64,000 nucleotides of DNA from Rhizobiales bacterium Y(2018) (GTDB lineage: Bacteria > Pseudomonadota > Alphaproteobacteria > Rhizobiales > Aestuariivirgaceae): the NCBI GenBank assembly GCA_005502925.1, contig SCPD01000008.1, positions 1 through 64,000 on the forward strand, written 5' to 3'. Under the pieces are notes generated by a model, which was not told where the DNA came from, ran no database searches, and saw nothing but the letters and a program-made list of their open reading frames with translations. A program made the translations under genes and the position numbers. Shown piece after piece: positions 9,196 to 17,863 of this stretch. Each line of letters begins with the position of its first letter. The stretch's first letter is position 1.

Positions 9196-10374
9196 ATGTC
9201 CGTGCAAGGAAGACCGGGCGGCATCCCGCCCGGTCTCAATCGCTTTCAGTCGTGGCTCGGCAAGCGCCCCTTGCTTCAGCTCGGCGTTCTGGCGGGATTG
9301 GTCGCCGGTGCTCTCTTTCTCGGCTATAATCTGATCGCCAATATGGACCGGGTGGGGATCACCCCTGGTTTCGGCTTTCTCTGGCGCCCGGCCAATTTCG
9401 AGATCGGCGAGACGCTGATCGCCTATTCGGCGCAGAGCAGCTTCGGCCGCGCCATTCTCGCCGGCGCGCTCAATACGGCGCTGGTCTCGATCACCGGCTG
9501 CATTCTCGCCACGCTGATCGGTGTCGCGCTCGGCCTCGCGCGCATTTCCGCCAATCCGGTCGTTGCCGGCATGGCGAGGATCTATGTGGAAACGATCCGC
9601 AACACGCCCTTGCTGCTGCAGCTCTTCTTCTGGAGCGCGACCGTTCAGACCTTTCCACCGATCCGCCGGGCCTTCGAGCCTCTGCCGGGTCTTTTGTTCA
9701 GCAATCGCGGGCTATTCCTGCCGTCGTTGGGATTCAATGATGGCTCATGGGCGCTTGCGACAGTCGTGGTTACGATCGTTCTGCTTGCCGCGTGGGTCTT
9801 CCTGCGGCTGAGCATGAAAAATCGGCCGCGGGAACGGCGCCGTGCCGGCTTTCTTTTTCTGCTTGCGGCAGGCGCCGGCCTGGCTGTCGTTGTCGCGCTG
9901 GGCGGTTTCTCGGTCGGCTGGCCGCAGCATAAGGGATTCAATGTGACGGGCGGGCTTGCGGCCACGCCAGAATTCGCAGCACTCCTGTTCGGGCTCGCCG
10001 TCAATTCTTCCGCCGGCATCGCCGAAATCGTGCGCAGCGGCATAGAAGCGGTGCCGAAGGGACAGATCGAAGCGGCGCGTGCTCTGGGCCTCAGGCAGGG
10101 GCAGATCATGCGGCTGGTGATCCTGCCGCAAGCGCTCAGGATCATGATTCCGCTCTTCACCTCAAGCTATCTGAGCCTCACCAAGAATTCTAGCCTCGCC
10201 GTCGCCATCGGCTATCCGGATCTGGTGAGCATCGTCAACACGACGGCGAACCAGACAGGCCAGGCGCTGGAAGCGATCATGATCATGATCGGGATCTATC
10301 TGACGATCAACCTGACGGTCTCGCTGGTGATGAATCAATATCATTCCCGTCAATCCGGCACTGTGCGCGGATGA
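9196..10374 (+). CDS. aapQ: Amino acid ABC transporter permease (AapQ/BztB family)
   Basis: An inner-membrane permease of 392 residues, longer than standard HisM-type permeases, as is typical of AapQ/BztB. Hydrophobic segments are spread through the protein. Family-specific features include GITPGFGFLWRPANFEIGE near residue 53 and VETIRNTPLLLQLFFWS near 134. The cytoplasmic EAA loop reads EAARALGLRQGQIMRLVILP near residue 294, the contact point for an ATPase. It lies 15 bases after the binding-protein gene and overlaps the next permease by four bases. Confidence 0.92.
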   Translation: MSVQGRPGGIPPGLNRFQSWLGKRPLLQLGVLAGLVAGALFLGYNLIANMDRVGITPGFGFLWRPANFEIGETLIAYSAQSSFGRAILAGALNTALVSITGCILATLIGVALGLARISANPVVAGMARIYVETIRNTPLLLQLFFWSATVQTFPPIRRAFEPLPGLLFSNRGLFLPSLGFNDGSWALATVVVTIVLLAAWVFLRLSMKNRPRERRRAGFLFLLAAGAGLAVVVALGGFSVGWPQHKGFNVTGGLAATPEFAALLFGLAVNSSAGIAEIVRSGIEAVPKGQIEAARALGLRQGQIMRLVILPQALRIMIPLFTSSYLSLTKNSSLAVAIGYPDLVSIVNTTANQTGQALEAIMIMIGIYLTINLTVSLVMNQYHSRQSGTVRG

Positions 10375-11519
10375 GAGAAATCGGCATGGTAGGGATCAGT
10401 GTCAAAGAACGGTTCTTCGGCTCATGGCGGAATACGATCGTCACGGTCCTGTTTGCACTTCTCGCCGCCCTGATCATCCTGCCGCTCGTGAACTGGGCGT
10501 TGATCGAGGCGACCTGGACCGGCACGGCGCAGAGCTGCGGCGACCGGACAGGGGCCTGCTGGGCCTTCATCGCGGAGAAATACCGCTTCATGTTTTTCGG
10601 CCTCTACCCACAGCAGGCGCAATGGCAAGCCTTCGTGGCGACGGGGCTCATCGCTCTGCCGATGATCGTCACGGCCATGCCACGCTTCTGGCATTCGAGG
10701 CTCGTCGTGCTGTGGCTCCTGTCGATCGGTCTCGCCGTCGCGCTGATGTCCGGCCTCTTCATCGGGACGCCCGTTCCGACCCAGCAATGGGGCGGTTTTC
10801 CCTTGACCCTGCTGCTGGCGGTGGTGGGATTTGCCGGGGCCTTTCCGCTTGGCGTGCTCCTGGCGCTGGGGCGGCGTTCGCAAATGGGAATCTTTCGGGT
10901 GCTTTCGATCGCTTTCATCGAGCTCATGCGCGGCGTGCCGATCATCGCCGTGCTTTATGTCGCGACCTTGCTGTTCCCCCTCATGTTGCCCGCCGGTGCT
11001 TCGCTCGACAAATTGCTGCGGGTGCAGGTGGCGCTCATCCTGTTCGTCTCGGCCTATATCGCGGAGATCGTCAGGGCTGGGCTGCAGGCCGTGCCGCCGG
11101 GACAATATGAAGCGGCGCAGTCACTCGGATTATCGACCGTCAAAATCCTGCGGCTTGTCGTGCTGCCGCAGGCTTTTCGCGCGGTCATTCCGGCTTTCGT
11201 GACACTGGGCATCGGCATCTTCCTCGATACGACGCTGGTCATCGTCATCGGGCTCTTCGACTTCCTCAACACCGCGCGGGTGGCGACAACCGATGCCAAC
11301 TGGCTCGGCTTCTATGCGGAGGCCTATACCGTGACCGGCCTCGTCTATTTCCTGCTCGCCTATACGGCCTCACGCTACAGCCTGTGGCTCGAGGCTCATC
11401 TGCGGCCGGTCGCGGCCGAGCCGTCGAAGCAAAACATGGCAGCCATTCGGTTTCCTGCCGGCGAGAAAGGCGCTATCGTGATGAGAGTCAGCAGGGAAAG
11501 TGTGGAACGACCAGCATGA
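10371..11519 (+). CDS. aapM: Amino acid ABC transporter permease (AapM/BztC family)
   Basis: The second membrane subunit (382 residues) of the general amino acid importer. It carries the AapM/BztC-specific insert GDRTGACWAFIAEKYRFMFF (residues about 58-77). Its EAA loop is EAAQSLGLSTVKILRLVVLP near residue 245. The gene starts inside the stop of aapQ (ATGA overlap) and ends inside the start of the cupin gene (ATGA overlap), so the three are translationally coupled. The partner ATPase (AapP) is not encoded here or anywhere else in the window, where all other canonical ATPases are PotA-type or fused half-transporters. Confidence 0.92.
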   Translation: MREIGMVGISVKERFFGSWRNTIVTVLFALLAALIILPLVNWALIEATWTGTAQSCGDRTGACWAFIAEKYRFMFFGLYPQQAQWQAFVATGLIALPMIVTAMPRFWHSRLVVLWLLSIGLAVALMSGLFIGTPVPTQQWGGFPLTLLLAVVGFAGAFPLGVLLALGRRSQMGIFRVLSIAFIELMRGVPIIAVLYVATLLFPLMLPAGASLDKLLRVQVALILFVSAYIAEIVRAGLQAVPPGQYEAAQSLGLSTVKILRLVVLPQAFRAVIPAFVTLGIGIFLDTTLVIVIGLFDFLNTARVATTDANWLGFYAEAYTVTGLVYFLLAYTASRYSLWLEAHLRPVAAEPSKQNMAAIRFPAGEKGAIVMRVSRESVERPA

Positions 11520-11995
11520 GCGGGCAGGACGATCATCACCATGAGGCGGCGTGGAAGCATGACGGGGTGCGCGTCATTCCGGCAGGCTCGCTCGATACGA
11601 ATACGGCGCAAACGCCCGGCATGGACCGGCGCGCCGCGATCAATTTCGCCCGCGTCGGGGCGCAGAAATTATGGGCCGGCACCGTCACCATCCATGCTAA
11701 CGCCAAGACCGGCGCTCATCATCATGGGCCGCTTGAAAGCGTGATCTATGTGGTCAAGGGCAAGGCCCGCATGCGCTGGGGCGAGAAGCTCGAATTCGTC
11801 GCTGAGGCAGGGCCGGGCGACTTCATCTATGTGCCGCCTTTCGTGCCGCATCAGGAGATCAATGCTAGTCCCGATGAGGCGCTCGAATGCGTGCTGGTGC
11901 GCAGCGACGGCGAGGCGGTCGTCGTCAATCTCGACATCGAGCCGGTCGAGAAACCGGACACAGTGCGCTGGATCGACCCTATCCATAAAGCATAG
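11516..11995 (+). CDS. Cupin-domain protein, last gene of the amino acid transport operon
   Basis: A small single-domain cupin (159 residues) of unknown substrate. The metal-binding cupin motif 1 is visible as HHHGPLESVIYVVKGKARMRWG (His cluster near residues 62-64, Glu at 68). Motif 2 is AGPGDFIYVPPFVPHQEIN, near residues 100-118. The ATG at 11516 overlaps the aapM stop codon by four bases, which is why it is preferred to an upstream in-frame ATG at 11384. The position usually held by the ATPase gene aapP is taken by this gene. It may act on or sense the transported compound; that is inference. Confidence 0.8.
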   Translation: MSGQDDHHHEAAWKHDGVRVIPAGSLDTNTAQTPGMDRRAAINFARVGAQKLWAGTVTIHANAKTGAHHHGPLESVIYVVKGKARMRWGEKLEFVAEAGPGDFIYVPPFVPHQEINASPDEALECVLVRSDGEAVVVNLDIEPVEKPDTVRWIDPIHKA

Positions 11996-12017
11996 ATCGG
12001 GCCGGGTTCCTGATTCA

Positions 12018-12974
12018 TCACGAAGCGCGGGCGTGCAGGGTCACGCTTGGCCGGCCGAGATAAAGCGAGTCCTTGCGGCTGATCTCTTCGAGCAGCCAGT
12101 CGCGGAAGAACGATACCTTCGGCAGATTGAGCTTCGACTTCGGCGCCACGAGATAATAAGCGAAGCCGACCGGGCTGTGCCCGGTGAACGGCCTGACCAA
12201 GCGGCCGCTCGCCAGATCGGCGGCGGCGAGCGTCGATTTCGCGAGCGCAATGCCACGCCCGAGCATCGCCGCCTCGAGGACGAGGCTCGACTGGTTGAAG
12301 CGCGGGCCGCGATTGACATCGGCAATGTCCACCCCGGCGGCACGCAGCCACATCTCCCAATTGGGGCAGGAGGGATCGTTGTCTGGGCTGTCGTCATGCA
12401 GCAGCGTATAGGCCCTGAGATCTTCCGGGCTGCGCAGCGGCGGGCCGGCGCACAGAAGATCAGGACTGCAGACGGGAATCAGCGATTCGTGAATCAGCTT
12501 CTCGGAAACGAGATCGGAATAGGTCCCGGCGCCATAACGGATGGCGACATCGACGCCTTCCTTGGCGAAATCGCACAGCTGCATCGAGGCATTCACCTTG
12601 ACGTCGATATCGGGGTGCTGCGCTTCGAAGCGGGAAAGCCGCGGCAGCAGCCATTTGGCGGCGAAAGAGGGGGCGACGCTGATCGACAAGGCCCCGGTTT
12701 CGCCCAGCGAATCAATCGCATCCATGGCGGCGGAGAGCAGGGCGAAGCCCTCGCGGATGGCGGGCAGGCCGGCATGGCCGGCATCGGTCAGCGCAAGGCT
12801 GCGGCCTGAGCGCTGGAAGACCGGCATGCCGAGATGATCCTCGAGATGGCGAATCTGATGGCTGACGGCCGCCGAGGTGACGTTCAGCTCGTTGGCGGCC
12901 TCGGCAATGCTCAAGTGACGCGCCACGGCCTCGAAGGCACGCAACGCATTGAGGGAAGGCATGGTGCGGTTCAT
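12018..12974 (-). CDS. LysR-family regulator, GcvA type
   Basis: A DNA-binding transcription factor of 318 residues. The N-terminal winged helix-turn-helix spans about 6-65, with LRAFEAVARHLSIAEAANEL and VTSAAVSHQIRHLEDHLGMP. The effector-binding domain is of the GcvA/AmpR kind (FAKEGVDVAIRYGAGTYSDL, near 130). It is convergent with the amino acid transport operon, ending 22 bases from the cupin gene, and a terminator-bearing candidate small RNA lies upstream on the same strand. In other Rhizobiales the GcvA-like regulator VtlR/LsrB sits beside AbcR small RNAs that control ABC importers, so a similar arrangement is possible here. Confidence 0.9.
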   Translation of the reverse strand: MNRTMPSLNALRAFEAVARHLSIAEAANELNVTSAAVSHQIRHLEDHLGMPVFQRSGRSLALTDAGHAGLPAIREGFALLSAAMDAIDSLGETGALSISVAPSFAAKWLLPRLSRFEAQHPDIDVKVNASMQLCDFAKEGVDVAIRYGAGTYSDLVSEKLIHESLIPVCSPDLLCAGPPLRSPEDLRAYTLLHDDSPDNDPSCPNWEMWLRAAGVDIADVNRGPRFNQSSLVLEAAMLGRGIALAKSTLAAADLASGRLVRPFTGHSPVGFAYYLVAPKSKLNLPKVSFFRDWLLEEISRKDSLYLGRPSVTLHARAS

Positions 12975-13075
12975 GCGGCAACTCCGCGATTCATCTAATT
13001 TCGACTAAGTATATAGAATAAGTCTGATAAAGCCAAACAGTTTCTTTATAAAAAATTCAGGGCCGGCAAAAACGA

Positions 13076-13115
13076 CAATAAAAATGCACCCGGCCGAGGG
13101 CACGAACCGGGTGCA
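13076..13115 (-). terminator. Rho-independent terminator, minus strand
   Basis: On the minus strand, TGCACCCGG (from 13115) is followed by a 13-base loop and CCGGGTGCA (to 13085), a perfect 9-bp stem, then TTTTTATTG. The T-tract follows only on the minus strand, so the direction is clear. Confidence 0.75.
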
Positions 13116-13200
13116 AGTCTAGGGAGGAATGCATCGCGGGAAAGAGCGAGGCATTCACCGCGAGGATCAAAGTAGATGACCTTGGGCGAAGCCGCTGTGA
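13076..13200 (-). ncRNA. Candidate small RNA (AbcR-like by position and anti-SD motif)
   Basis: A minus-strand transcript is implied by a strong terminator at 13076-13115 that no protein gene explains, because the nearest genes start at 12974 (minus) and 13325 (plus). Just before the terminator the transcript would carry CCTCCC (complement of 13122-13127), an anti-Shine-Dalgarno motif typical of small RNAs that block translation of ABC importer mRNAs. A further hairpin is possible between GAATGC and GCATTC upstream of that motif. The 5' end is not visible; 13200 is a placeholder. The adjacent GcvA-like LysR gene fits the AbcR-VtlR arrangement of other Rhizobiales. The terminator is seen; the RNA is inference. 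Confidence 0.4.
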
Positions 13201-13324
13201 GGAAAATCACATTGGAGGTGGGCAGGAAATCTAAAGGCAAGGCTGAATTAAGCTCGCTTCTCCGAAGCAGTGCTTGCTGAGATCGTGCGGCGGTTTTTCC
13301 GGATGACGTCCACAGGAGCCCGCC

Positions 13325-14284
13325 ATGCTCGCCACAGCCGAACTGCTCTCTCCCATACGCCTCGATCCCCGGGCGCGCCGCCTCATCCCCAAGCTCAGCT
13401 TCGCCGGCACCGTGGCGGATCTCGACCCGGCTGAAGTCCGGCGCAACTACAATCGTGCGCGTGTGCCTTATGCTTGGCCCTTGGAGCGTGTCGGCAACAT
13501 CACATCGATCGCGCGCGGCAGCGACGGCGTGCCGGCGCTCAGGATCTTCCGGCCGGACACCGCCACGAGCGATCCGTTGGACAGCTATCTCTTCTTCCAT
13601 GGCGGCGGCTGGACGCTCGGCGATCTCGCCACCTATGAGCCGCTCTGCCGCAGGCTCGCCAACCGATTGGAATCGAATGTCATCTGGGTCGAATATCGGC
13701 TGGCGCCCGAGCATCCGTTCCCGGCCGCGCTCGACGATGCCGTCGCGGCCACCCTCTGGCTCATCAAACATGCCGACAGTCTCGGGCTCGCGCGCGATCG
13801 CCTGTCGCTCATCGGCGATAGCGCCGGTGCCAATATCGCGGCGGTGCTGGCGCTCTGCAACCGTCGCGGTGAATATGGCGAGCGCTTCCGCCGCCAGGCG
13901 CTCATCTATCCCTGCCTCGACCTGACCGCGAGCTATCCTTCGCATCGCGAGCTGGCCGAAGGTTATCTCCTCACGCGCGAGCTCTATGGCTGGTATCGCC
14001 GGAACTATGTCCAGGATCATGACCCGACCGACTGGCGCCTCTCGCCACTCTTCGCGGCGGGACTCAAAGAGGTGGCGCCGGCCGTCATCCTGCGCGCCGG
14101 CTTCGATCCATTGCGCGACGAGGCGGCCGCCTATGCCGGGCGGCTGCGGCTCGCCGGCGTGCCGGTGCAGGAGATCTTCTTCCCCGAGATGCTGCATGGC
14201 TTCATCACCATGGGGGCGGTGTTCCCGCAGGCCGACAGCGCGCTCGATCAGATCAAGCGCGCGCTGGTGCGGCTGCAGCACTAG
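13325..14284 (+). CDS. Alpha/beta hydrolase, hormone-sensitive-lipase (HSL) family esterase
   Basis: A carboxylesterase of 319 residues, probably cytoplasmic (no signal peptide). It has the oxyanion-hole motif HGGGW near residue 90, the nucleophile elbow GDSAG near 162, the acid in GFDPLRDEA near 260, and the catalytic His in MLHGF near 290. Length and motif order match the HSL/Est family (PF07859). It is a single gene preceded by a long leader and followed by two hairpins that separate it from the convergent oxidase gene. Substrate unknown. Confidence 0.92.
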   Translation: MLATAELLSPIRLDPRARRLIPKLSFAGTVADLDPAEVRRNYNRARVPYAWPLERVGNITSIARGSDGVPALRIFRPDTATSDPLDSYLFFHGGGWTLGDLATYEPLCRRLANRLESNVIWVEYRLAPEHPFPAALDDAVAATLWLIKHADSLGLARDRLSLIGDSAGANIAAVLALCNRRGEYGERFRRQALIYPCLDLTASYPSHRELAEGYLLTRELYGWYRRNYVQDHDPTDWRLSPLFAAGLKEVAPAVILRAGFDPLRDEAAAYAGRLRLAGVPVQEIFFPEMLHGFITMGAVFPQADSALDQIKRALVRLQH

Positions 14285-14404
14285 AGCCCTTCCCGTTTTG
14301 ATCGAATCGCTTCGATTCGATCAAAACGGGAAAAAGGGCTCGAAAACACATATCTTGAGCGCTTCCTTATCGCCAAAGTCGAGCAACTTTGGCGGGAAGC
14401 GCTC
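14285..14404. terminator. Two strong hairpins between convergent genes
   Basis: First hairpin: CCCGTTTTGATCGAATCG at 14292-14309 pairs perfectly with 14313-14330 around a three-base loop, and AGCCCTT at 14285-14291 pairs with AAGGGCT at 14134+200 (14334-14340). Second hairpin: GAGCGCTTCC at 14357-14366 pairs with 14395-14404, and GCCAAAGT at 14372-14379 pairs with ACTTTGGC at 14386-14393. They sit between the esterase (plus) and oxidase (minus) stop codons and probably end both transcripts. Similar CTAGAGCGCTTCC palindromes are frequent in rhizobial spacers. Confidence 0.75.
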
Positions 14405-15702
14405 TAGGCGGCGCGGGTCTCCAGCCGATCGAGCAGGCGGTAATACTGGCTCATCGCGAAGACGCCGAGCTTGCGGAATTTGTGGAAAGGGAAAGGGCTC
14501 GGCGCCGTCACCGGGAAGGAAAGCTCCGCCGGCGCGATGCCGGAAACAAGATCGGCGATGATTCTGCCCATCATGGTGCACATGGCGACGCCGCGGCCAT
14601 TGCAACCGAGCGCGGTGATAAGACCCGGCGCCAGCATATGGAGATGCGGCAGCGAATCCTTGGTGATGGCGACCTTGCCGCTCCACACATGATCGATGTG
14701 GCTCGGATCGATCATCGGGAAGAGGCGCCGGATCTGAGCCTGGAGCGGCGCGCCGTCGGCCTTTGACGGATTGTCGTCGACGGGCGAGCGGCCTCCCATC
14801 ACGAAGCGGCCCTGATGGTCGAGACGGAAATAGAGCAGCAAACGGCGTGTGTCGGCGACTCCCTGGCCGCCGGGCAGAATCTGCGCCCTGATGTTATCTG
14901 AGAGCGGCGCAGTGGCGATCTGGAAGCTCGAGACGGGAATCACGGTGCGGGCGAGGCCGGGCCAGAGCGAACCCGTATAGGCATTGGTGGCCATCACGAC
15001 CTGCCGGGCGCTGAGCGTTCCTTGCGGGAGTTTCAGCAACCAGCGACCGCCTTCGCGTGAGAGCGACTGAACCGGGCTTTGGGCGCAGACCTTTGCGCCC
15101 TCCGCGATCGCCGCTTTGGCCAATCCGCGTGCGTAGCTCAAAGGCTGCAAGAGGCCGCCGCGCGGATCGAACCAGCCGCCGTAATAGGCCTCAGGCGTGC
15201 TGCCGATCATCTGCGCGGTTTCGGCGTGATCGAGGAGGCGCGCCGCCACACCCAGCTCCTGCCATTGCCGGCAGCGCGGCACGACGAGGTCCTCATAGGG
15301 CTTGGGACCATGCGCCGCCTGGATCCAGCCGCTCTGTTGCGCATGACAGTCGATCTTGTAGCGCTCGATGAGCGAGAAGACGAGATCGGCCGCGCCGCCC
15401 ATGGCGGTGACGATACGCCCGCCCATTTCCTCGCCGAAGGCCGCGACGAGATCATGCGGATTGTGCTTGAGGCCGGTGATGACCTGGCCGCCATTGCGGC
15501 CCGAGGCGCCCCAGCCGGGCTCCGCGGCCTCGACGACGGTAACCTCATGACCCTTGCGCGTCAGATGGATGGCGGCGGAGAGACCGGTGAATCCGGCACC
15601 GATGACTGCGATGTCGCAGGTCTCGGCGCCGGATACCCGAGAATAGTCCGCAGGCGGCGATGCCGTCGCCGCCCACAGACTGTCTGGCAGAGAAGAGTTC
15701 AT
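14404..15702 (-). CDS. FAD-dependent amine/amino acid oxidase (DAO fold, PuuB-like)
   Basis: A flavoprotein oxidase of 432 residues that likely oxidises a secondary amine or gamma-glutamyl-polyamine-type substrate. The N-terminal dinucleotide-binding motif is CDIAVIGAGFTGLSAAIHL (about 28-46), followed by WGASGRNGGQV (about 64-74), both typical of PuuB and related DAO oxidases. The C-terminal substrate domain contains HVWSGKVAITKDSLPHLHML and ALGCNGRGVAMCTMMG. It is the last gene of a seven-gene minus-strand operon with a PotABCD-type importer, which supports a polyamine-like or amino-compound substrate. Exact substrate is inference. Confidence 0.88.
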   Translation of the reverse strand: MNSSLPDSLWAATASPPADYSRVSGAETCDIAVIGAGFTGLSAAIHLTRKGHEVTVVEAAEPGWGASGRNGGQVITGLKHNPHDLVAAFGEEMGGRIVTAMGGAADLVFSLIERYKIDCHAQQSGWIQAAHGPKPYEDLVVPRCRQWQELGVAARLLDHAETAQMIGSTPEAYYGGWFDPRGGLLQPLSYARGLAKAAIAEGAKVCAQSPVQSLSREGGRWLLKLPQGTLSARQVVMATNAYTGSLWPGLARTVIPVSSFQIATAPLSDNIRAQILPGGQGVADTRRLLLYFRLDHQGRFVMGGRSPVDDNPSKADGAPLQAQIRRLFPMIDPSHIDHVWSGKVAITKDSLPHLHMLAPGLITALGCNGRGVAMCTMMGRIIADLVSGIAPAELSFPVTAPSPFPFHKFRKLGVFAMSQYYRLLDRLETRAA

Positions 15703-15717
15703 ATTCTTGCTTTTGGA

Positions 15718-16776
15718 TCAGCCCAGCATGAGCTGATTCCATTTCTCCTCGTATTCATACGAATATTTGTTCGCTTCCTCTTCATTGAGGATGAGCATGT
15801 TCTTCACATTGTCCGGATTCATGACCAGGATCTTGGCCGTTTCGGCATCGGCGCCTTCGGTCGCGGCAGCGAGCACCGGACCATAGGTCTTTAGGCTCAG
15901 GAGTTTCGCCTGCTGGTCCTTGCCGAGCGCATAGTCGATGGCCTCATGAGCGAGATCGCGATGCGGCGCGCCCTTGGGGATCACCCACCAATTGGCCCAG
16001 GCGATGCCGTCATTATAGGTGTGGCCGACGGGCGCTCCTTCGGCTTCGGCGGCGAGCATGCGGCCGCTCCAGGCGGATGACAAAGCCAGCTCGCCGGTCG
16101 AGAGCAGTTGCGGGGGCTGGGCGCCCGCACCCCACCAGACGGTGACATGGGGTTTGAGCTCCTTGATCTTGGCGAGCGCCATGTCGGCCTTCTCGGTCGT
16201 ATAGGGGAAGACCTCGTCGCGCTTGACGCCGGCGGCAAGCAAGGCGGCTTCATAATTGTAGTAGAAGTACTTGTAGAGGCCGCGGGCGCCCGGGAAACGC
16301 TTCACGTCCCAGAAATCGGCCCAGCTCTGCGGACCTGCCTCCGGGAAGGCCGATTTCGACCAGGCGATGATGGTGGCGCCGGTCGAGGTGGCGACGCCAT
16401 AAGGCGACACCCAGCCCTTTTCGAGATTGGCGGCATTGGGAATCTTGGCGAGGTCGAGGCTTTCGAGGAAACCTTCCTTGCCGCCCTGCCACACGGTGCG
16501 GCCGCCGACATCGACGAGATCCCATTCGACCTTCTGCGCCTGGACCATGGCCTTGATCTTGGCAGTCTCGGTCGGCGAGGTGTTGATGACCGGAATGCCC
16601 TTCAGCTTGCCGAAGGGATCGATAAAGGCTTCCTTCTCGGCATTGGAGAGGGCGCCGCCCCAGGATGTGAAAGTGAAGGGGCGATCCTGCGCAAGGGCGC
16701 GGCGCGACATCGGCGCCAGCCCGGCCATCACACCCGTAGCGCCTGCGGCGCTCATCAGAAAGTCACGTCTACGCAT
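15718..16776 (-). CDS. Polyamine-type ABC transporter substrate-binding protein (PotD/PotF family)
   Basis: A periplasmic binding protein of 352 residues exported by the Tat route: MRRRDFLMSAAGATG is a twin-arginine signal, cleaved near RRALAQ. The mature protein carries family features such as FTFTSWGGALSNAEKEAFID and VDVGGRTVWQGGKEG, and SQ-SWADFWDVKRFPGARGLY-type blocks seen in PotD-like proteins. It follows the ATPase gene and precedes the oxidase gene in one operon, so the bound ligand is probably the substrate that the oxidase and acyl-CoA enzymes degrade. Confidence 0.9.
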   Translation of the reverse strand: MRRRDFLMSAAGATGVMAGLAPMSRRALAQDRPFTFTSWGGALSNAEKEAFIDPFGKLKGIPVINTSPTETAKIKAMVQAQKVEWDLVDVGGRTVWQGGKEGFLESLDLAKIPNAANLEKGWVSPYGVATSTGATIIAWSKSAFPEAGPQSWADFWDVKRFPGARGLYKYFYYNYEAALLAAGVKRDEVFPYTTEKADMALAKIKELKPHVTVWWGAGAQPPQLLSTGELALSSAWSGRMLAAEAEGAPVGHTYNDGIAWANWWVIPKGAPHRDLAHEAIDYALGKDQQAKLLSLKTYGPVLAAATEGADAETAKILVMNPDNVKNMLILNEEEANKYSYEYEEKWNQLMLG

Positions 16777-16795
16777 GGTCTCCTCCTTGGTTTTC

Positions 16796-17863
16796 TCAGT
16801 TTTTCGGCACGATGCGGGCGGATGCCCGTTTCCACGAAGCCTTGACGGACATGCCGCGCTTCAGGCTCCGGTCGGTAATCTGACGCCCCCACACCGTTTC
16901 CCCGGTCGCGAGGCGCAGATTGAAGGCGGTGAGCTCGCCCAGATAGACGACCTCGGTGATCTCGGCGGCGAGGCCGTCGGGCTCACGATCGATAAGGACA
17001 TGCTCGGGGCGGATGAGTAGCCGCGCGTCGTCGCCGGCCTTCAGGCCTTTGGCGGCCGGCACATTCGCCGACTGGCCGAAGGCCGCAATGTCGATCCGCG
17101 CTTCCGCGCCCGAAACCGAGACGACCTTGGCGGGAAGCAGATTGGATTCACCAATGAAGCCGGCGACGAAGGCATTGACCGGTTCGTCATAAAGCTCGGC
17201 CGCCGTGCCCAATTGCTCGATACTGCCGTCGCGCATGACGGCGACGCGGTCGGAAAGGACGAGCGCTTCTTCCTGATCATGGGTGACATAGATGGTGGTG
17301 CGGCGATGCTCCTCATGCAGGCGGCGCAATTCGAGCTGCACCTGGCGGCGCAACTGCTTGTCGAGGGCGCCCAGAGGCTCGTCCATCAGCAGCACATCGG
17401 GCTCGATGACGATGGCGCGCGCCAGCGCGACACGCTGCTGCTGGCCGCCCGACAGTTCCTGGATGCGGCGGGCGCCGTAATCATCAAGGCGCACCATGGC
17501 CAAGGCGGCTGCGACGCGGCGCTGGATCTCGGGCTTCGGCAGGCGGCGGACAGTCAGGCCATAAGCGACATTGTCGGCGACACTCATATGCGGGAAGAGG
17601 GCGTAGTTCTGGAACACCATGCCGATATTGCGCTGGCGGGCAGGGAGGTTCGTCACGTCACGCTCACCGATGAAGATGCGCCCGGCGCTCGGCTCCAGGT
17701 AACCGGCGGCGAGATTGAGCAGCGTTGTCTTGCCGGAGCCCGACGGGCCAAGCAGTGTCATGAACTCGCCATCGCGAATCTCGAGATCGGTCGGCTTCAG
17801 CGCGGCGACCGCACCGTAGTTTTTCGCCGAACCGGCAAAACGCAAAGGTAGTCCTGTCTTCAT
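16796..17863 (-). CDS. Polyamine-type ABC transporter ATP-binding protein (PotA family)
   Basis: The cytoplasmic ATPase (355 residues) that powers the importer. Walker A is GPSGSGKTT (near 39-47), the signature is LSGGQQQR (near 139), Walker B is VLLMDEPLGALD (near 159), and the switch His lies in YVTHDQEEA. The C-terminal TOBE domain (about 280-350) includes LLIRPEHVLIDREPDG, as expected for PotA/FbpC-type ATPases. It overlaps the start of the next permease gene upstream by four bases and is co-transcribed with it. Confidence 0.94.
   Translation of the reverse strand: MKTGLPLRFAGSAKNYGAVAALKPTDLEIRDGEFMTLLGPSGSGKTTLLNLAAGYLEPSAGRIFIGERDVTNLPARQRNIGMVFQNYALFPHMSVADNVAYGLTVRRLPKPEIQRRVAAALAMVRLDDYGARRIQELSGGQQQRVALARAIVIEPDVLLMDEPLGALDKQLRRQVQLELRRLHEEHRRTTIYVTHDQEEALVLSDRVAVMRDGSIEQLGTAAELYDEPVNAFVAGFIGESNLLPAKVVSVSGAEARIDIAAFGQSANVPAAKGLKAGDDARLLIRPEHVLIDREPDGLAAEITEVVYLGELTAFNLRLATGETVWGRQITDRSLKRGMSVKASWKRASARIVPKN

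Larger units (their letters stand above)
12975..13324. other. Intergenic region between lysR and the esterase gene
   Basis: A 350-base gap. The part next to lysR (12975-13070) is AT-rich and likely holds its promoter. The middle holds a candidate small RNA on the minus strand with a rho-independent terminator at 13076-13115. The right-hand part should hold the esterase promoter. A long antisense frame across it looks like a shadow. Confidence 0.5.

Noticed and set aside
13046-14281. A 411-codon minus-strand frame covering the esterase gene and its upstream gap
   Set aside because: The esterase has full catalytic motifs on the plus strand; the minus frame is low-complexity and would read through the terminator at 13076-13115.
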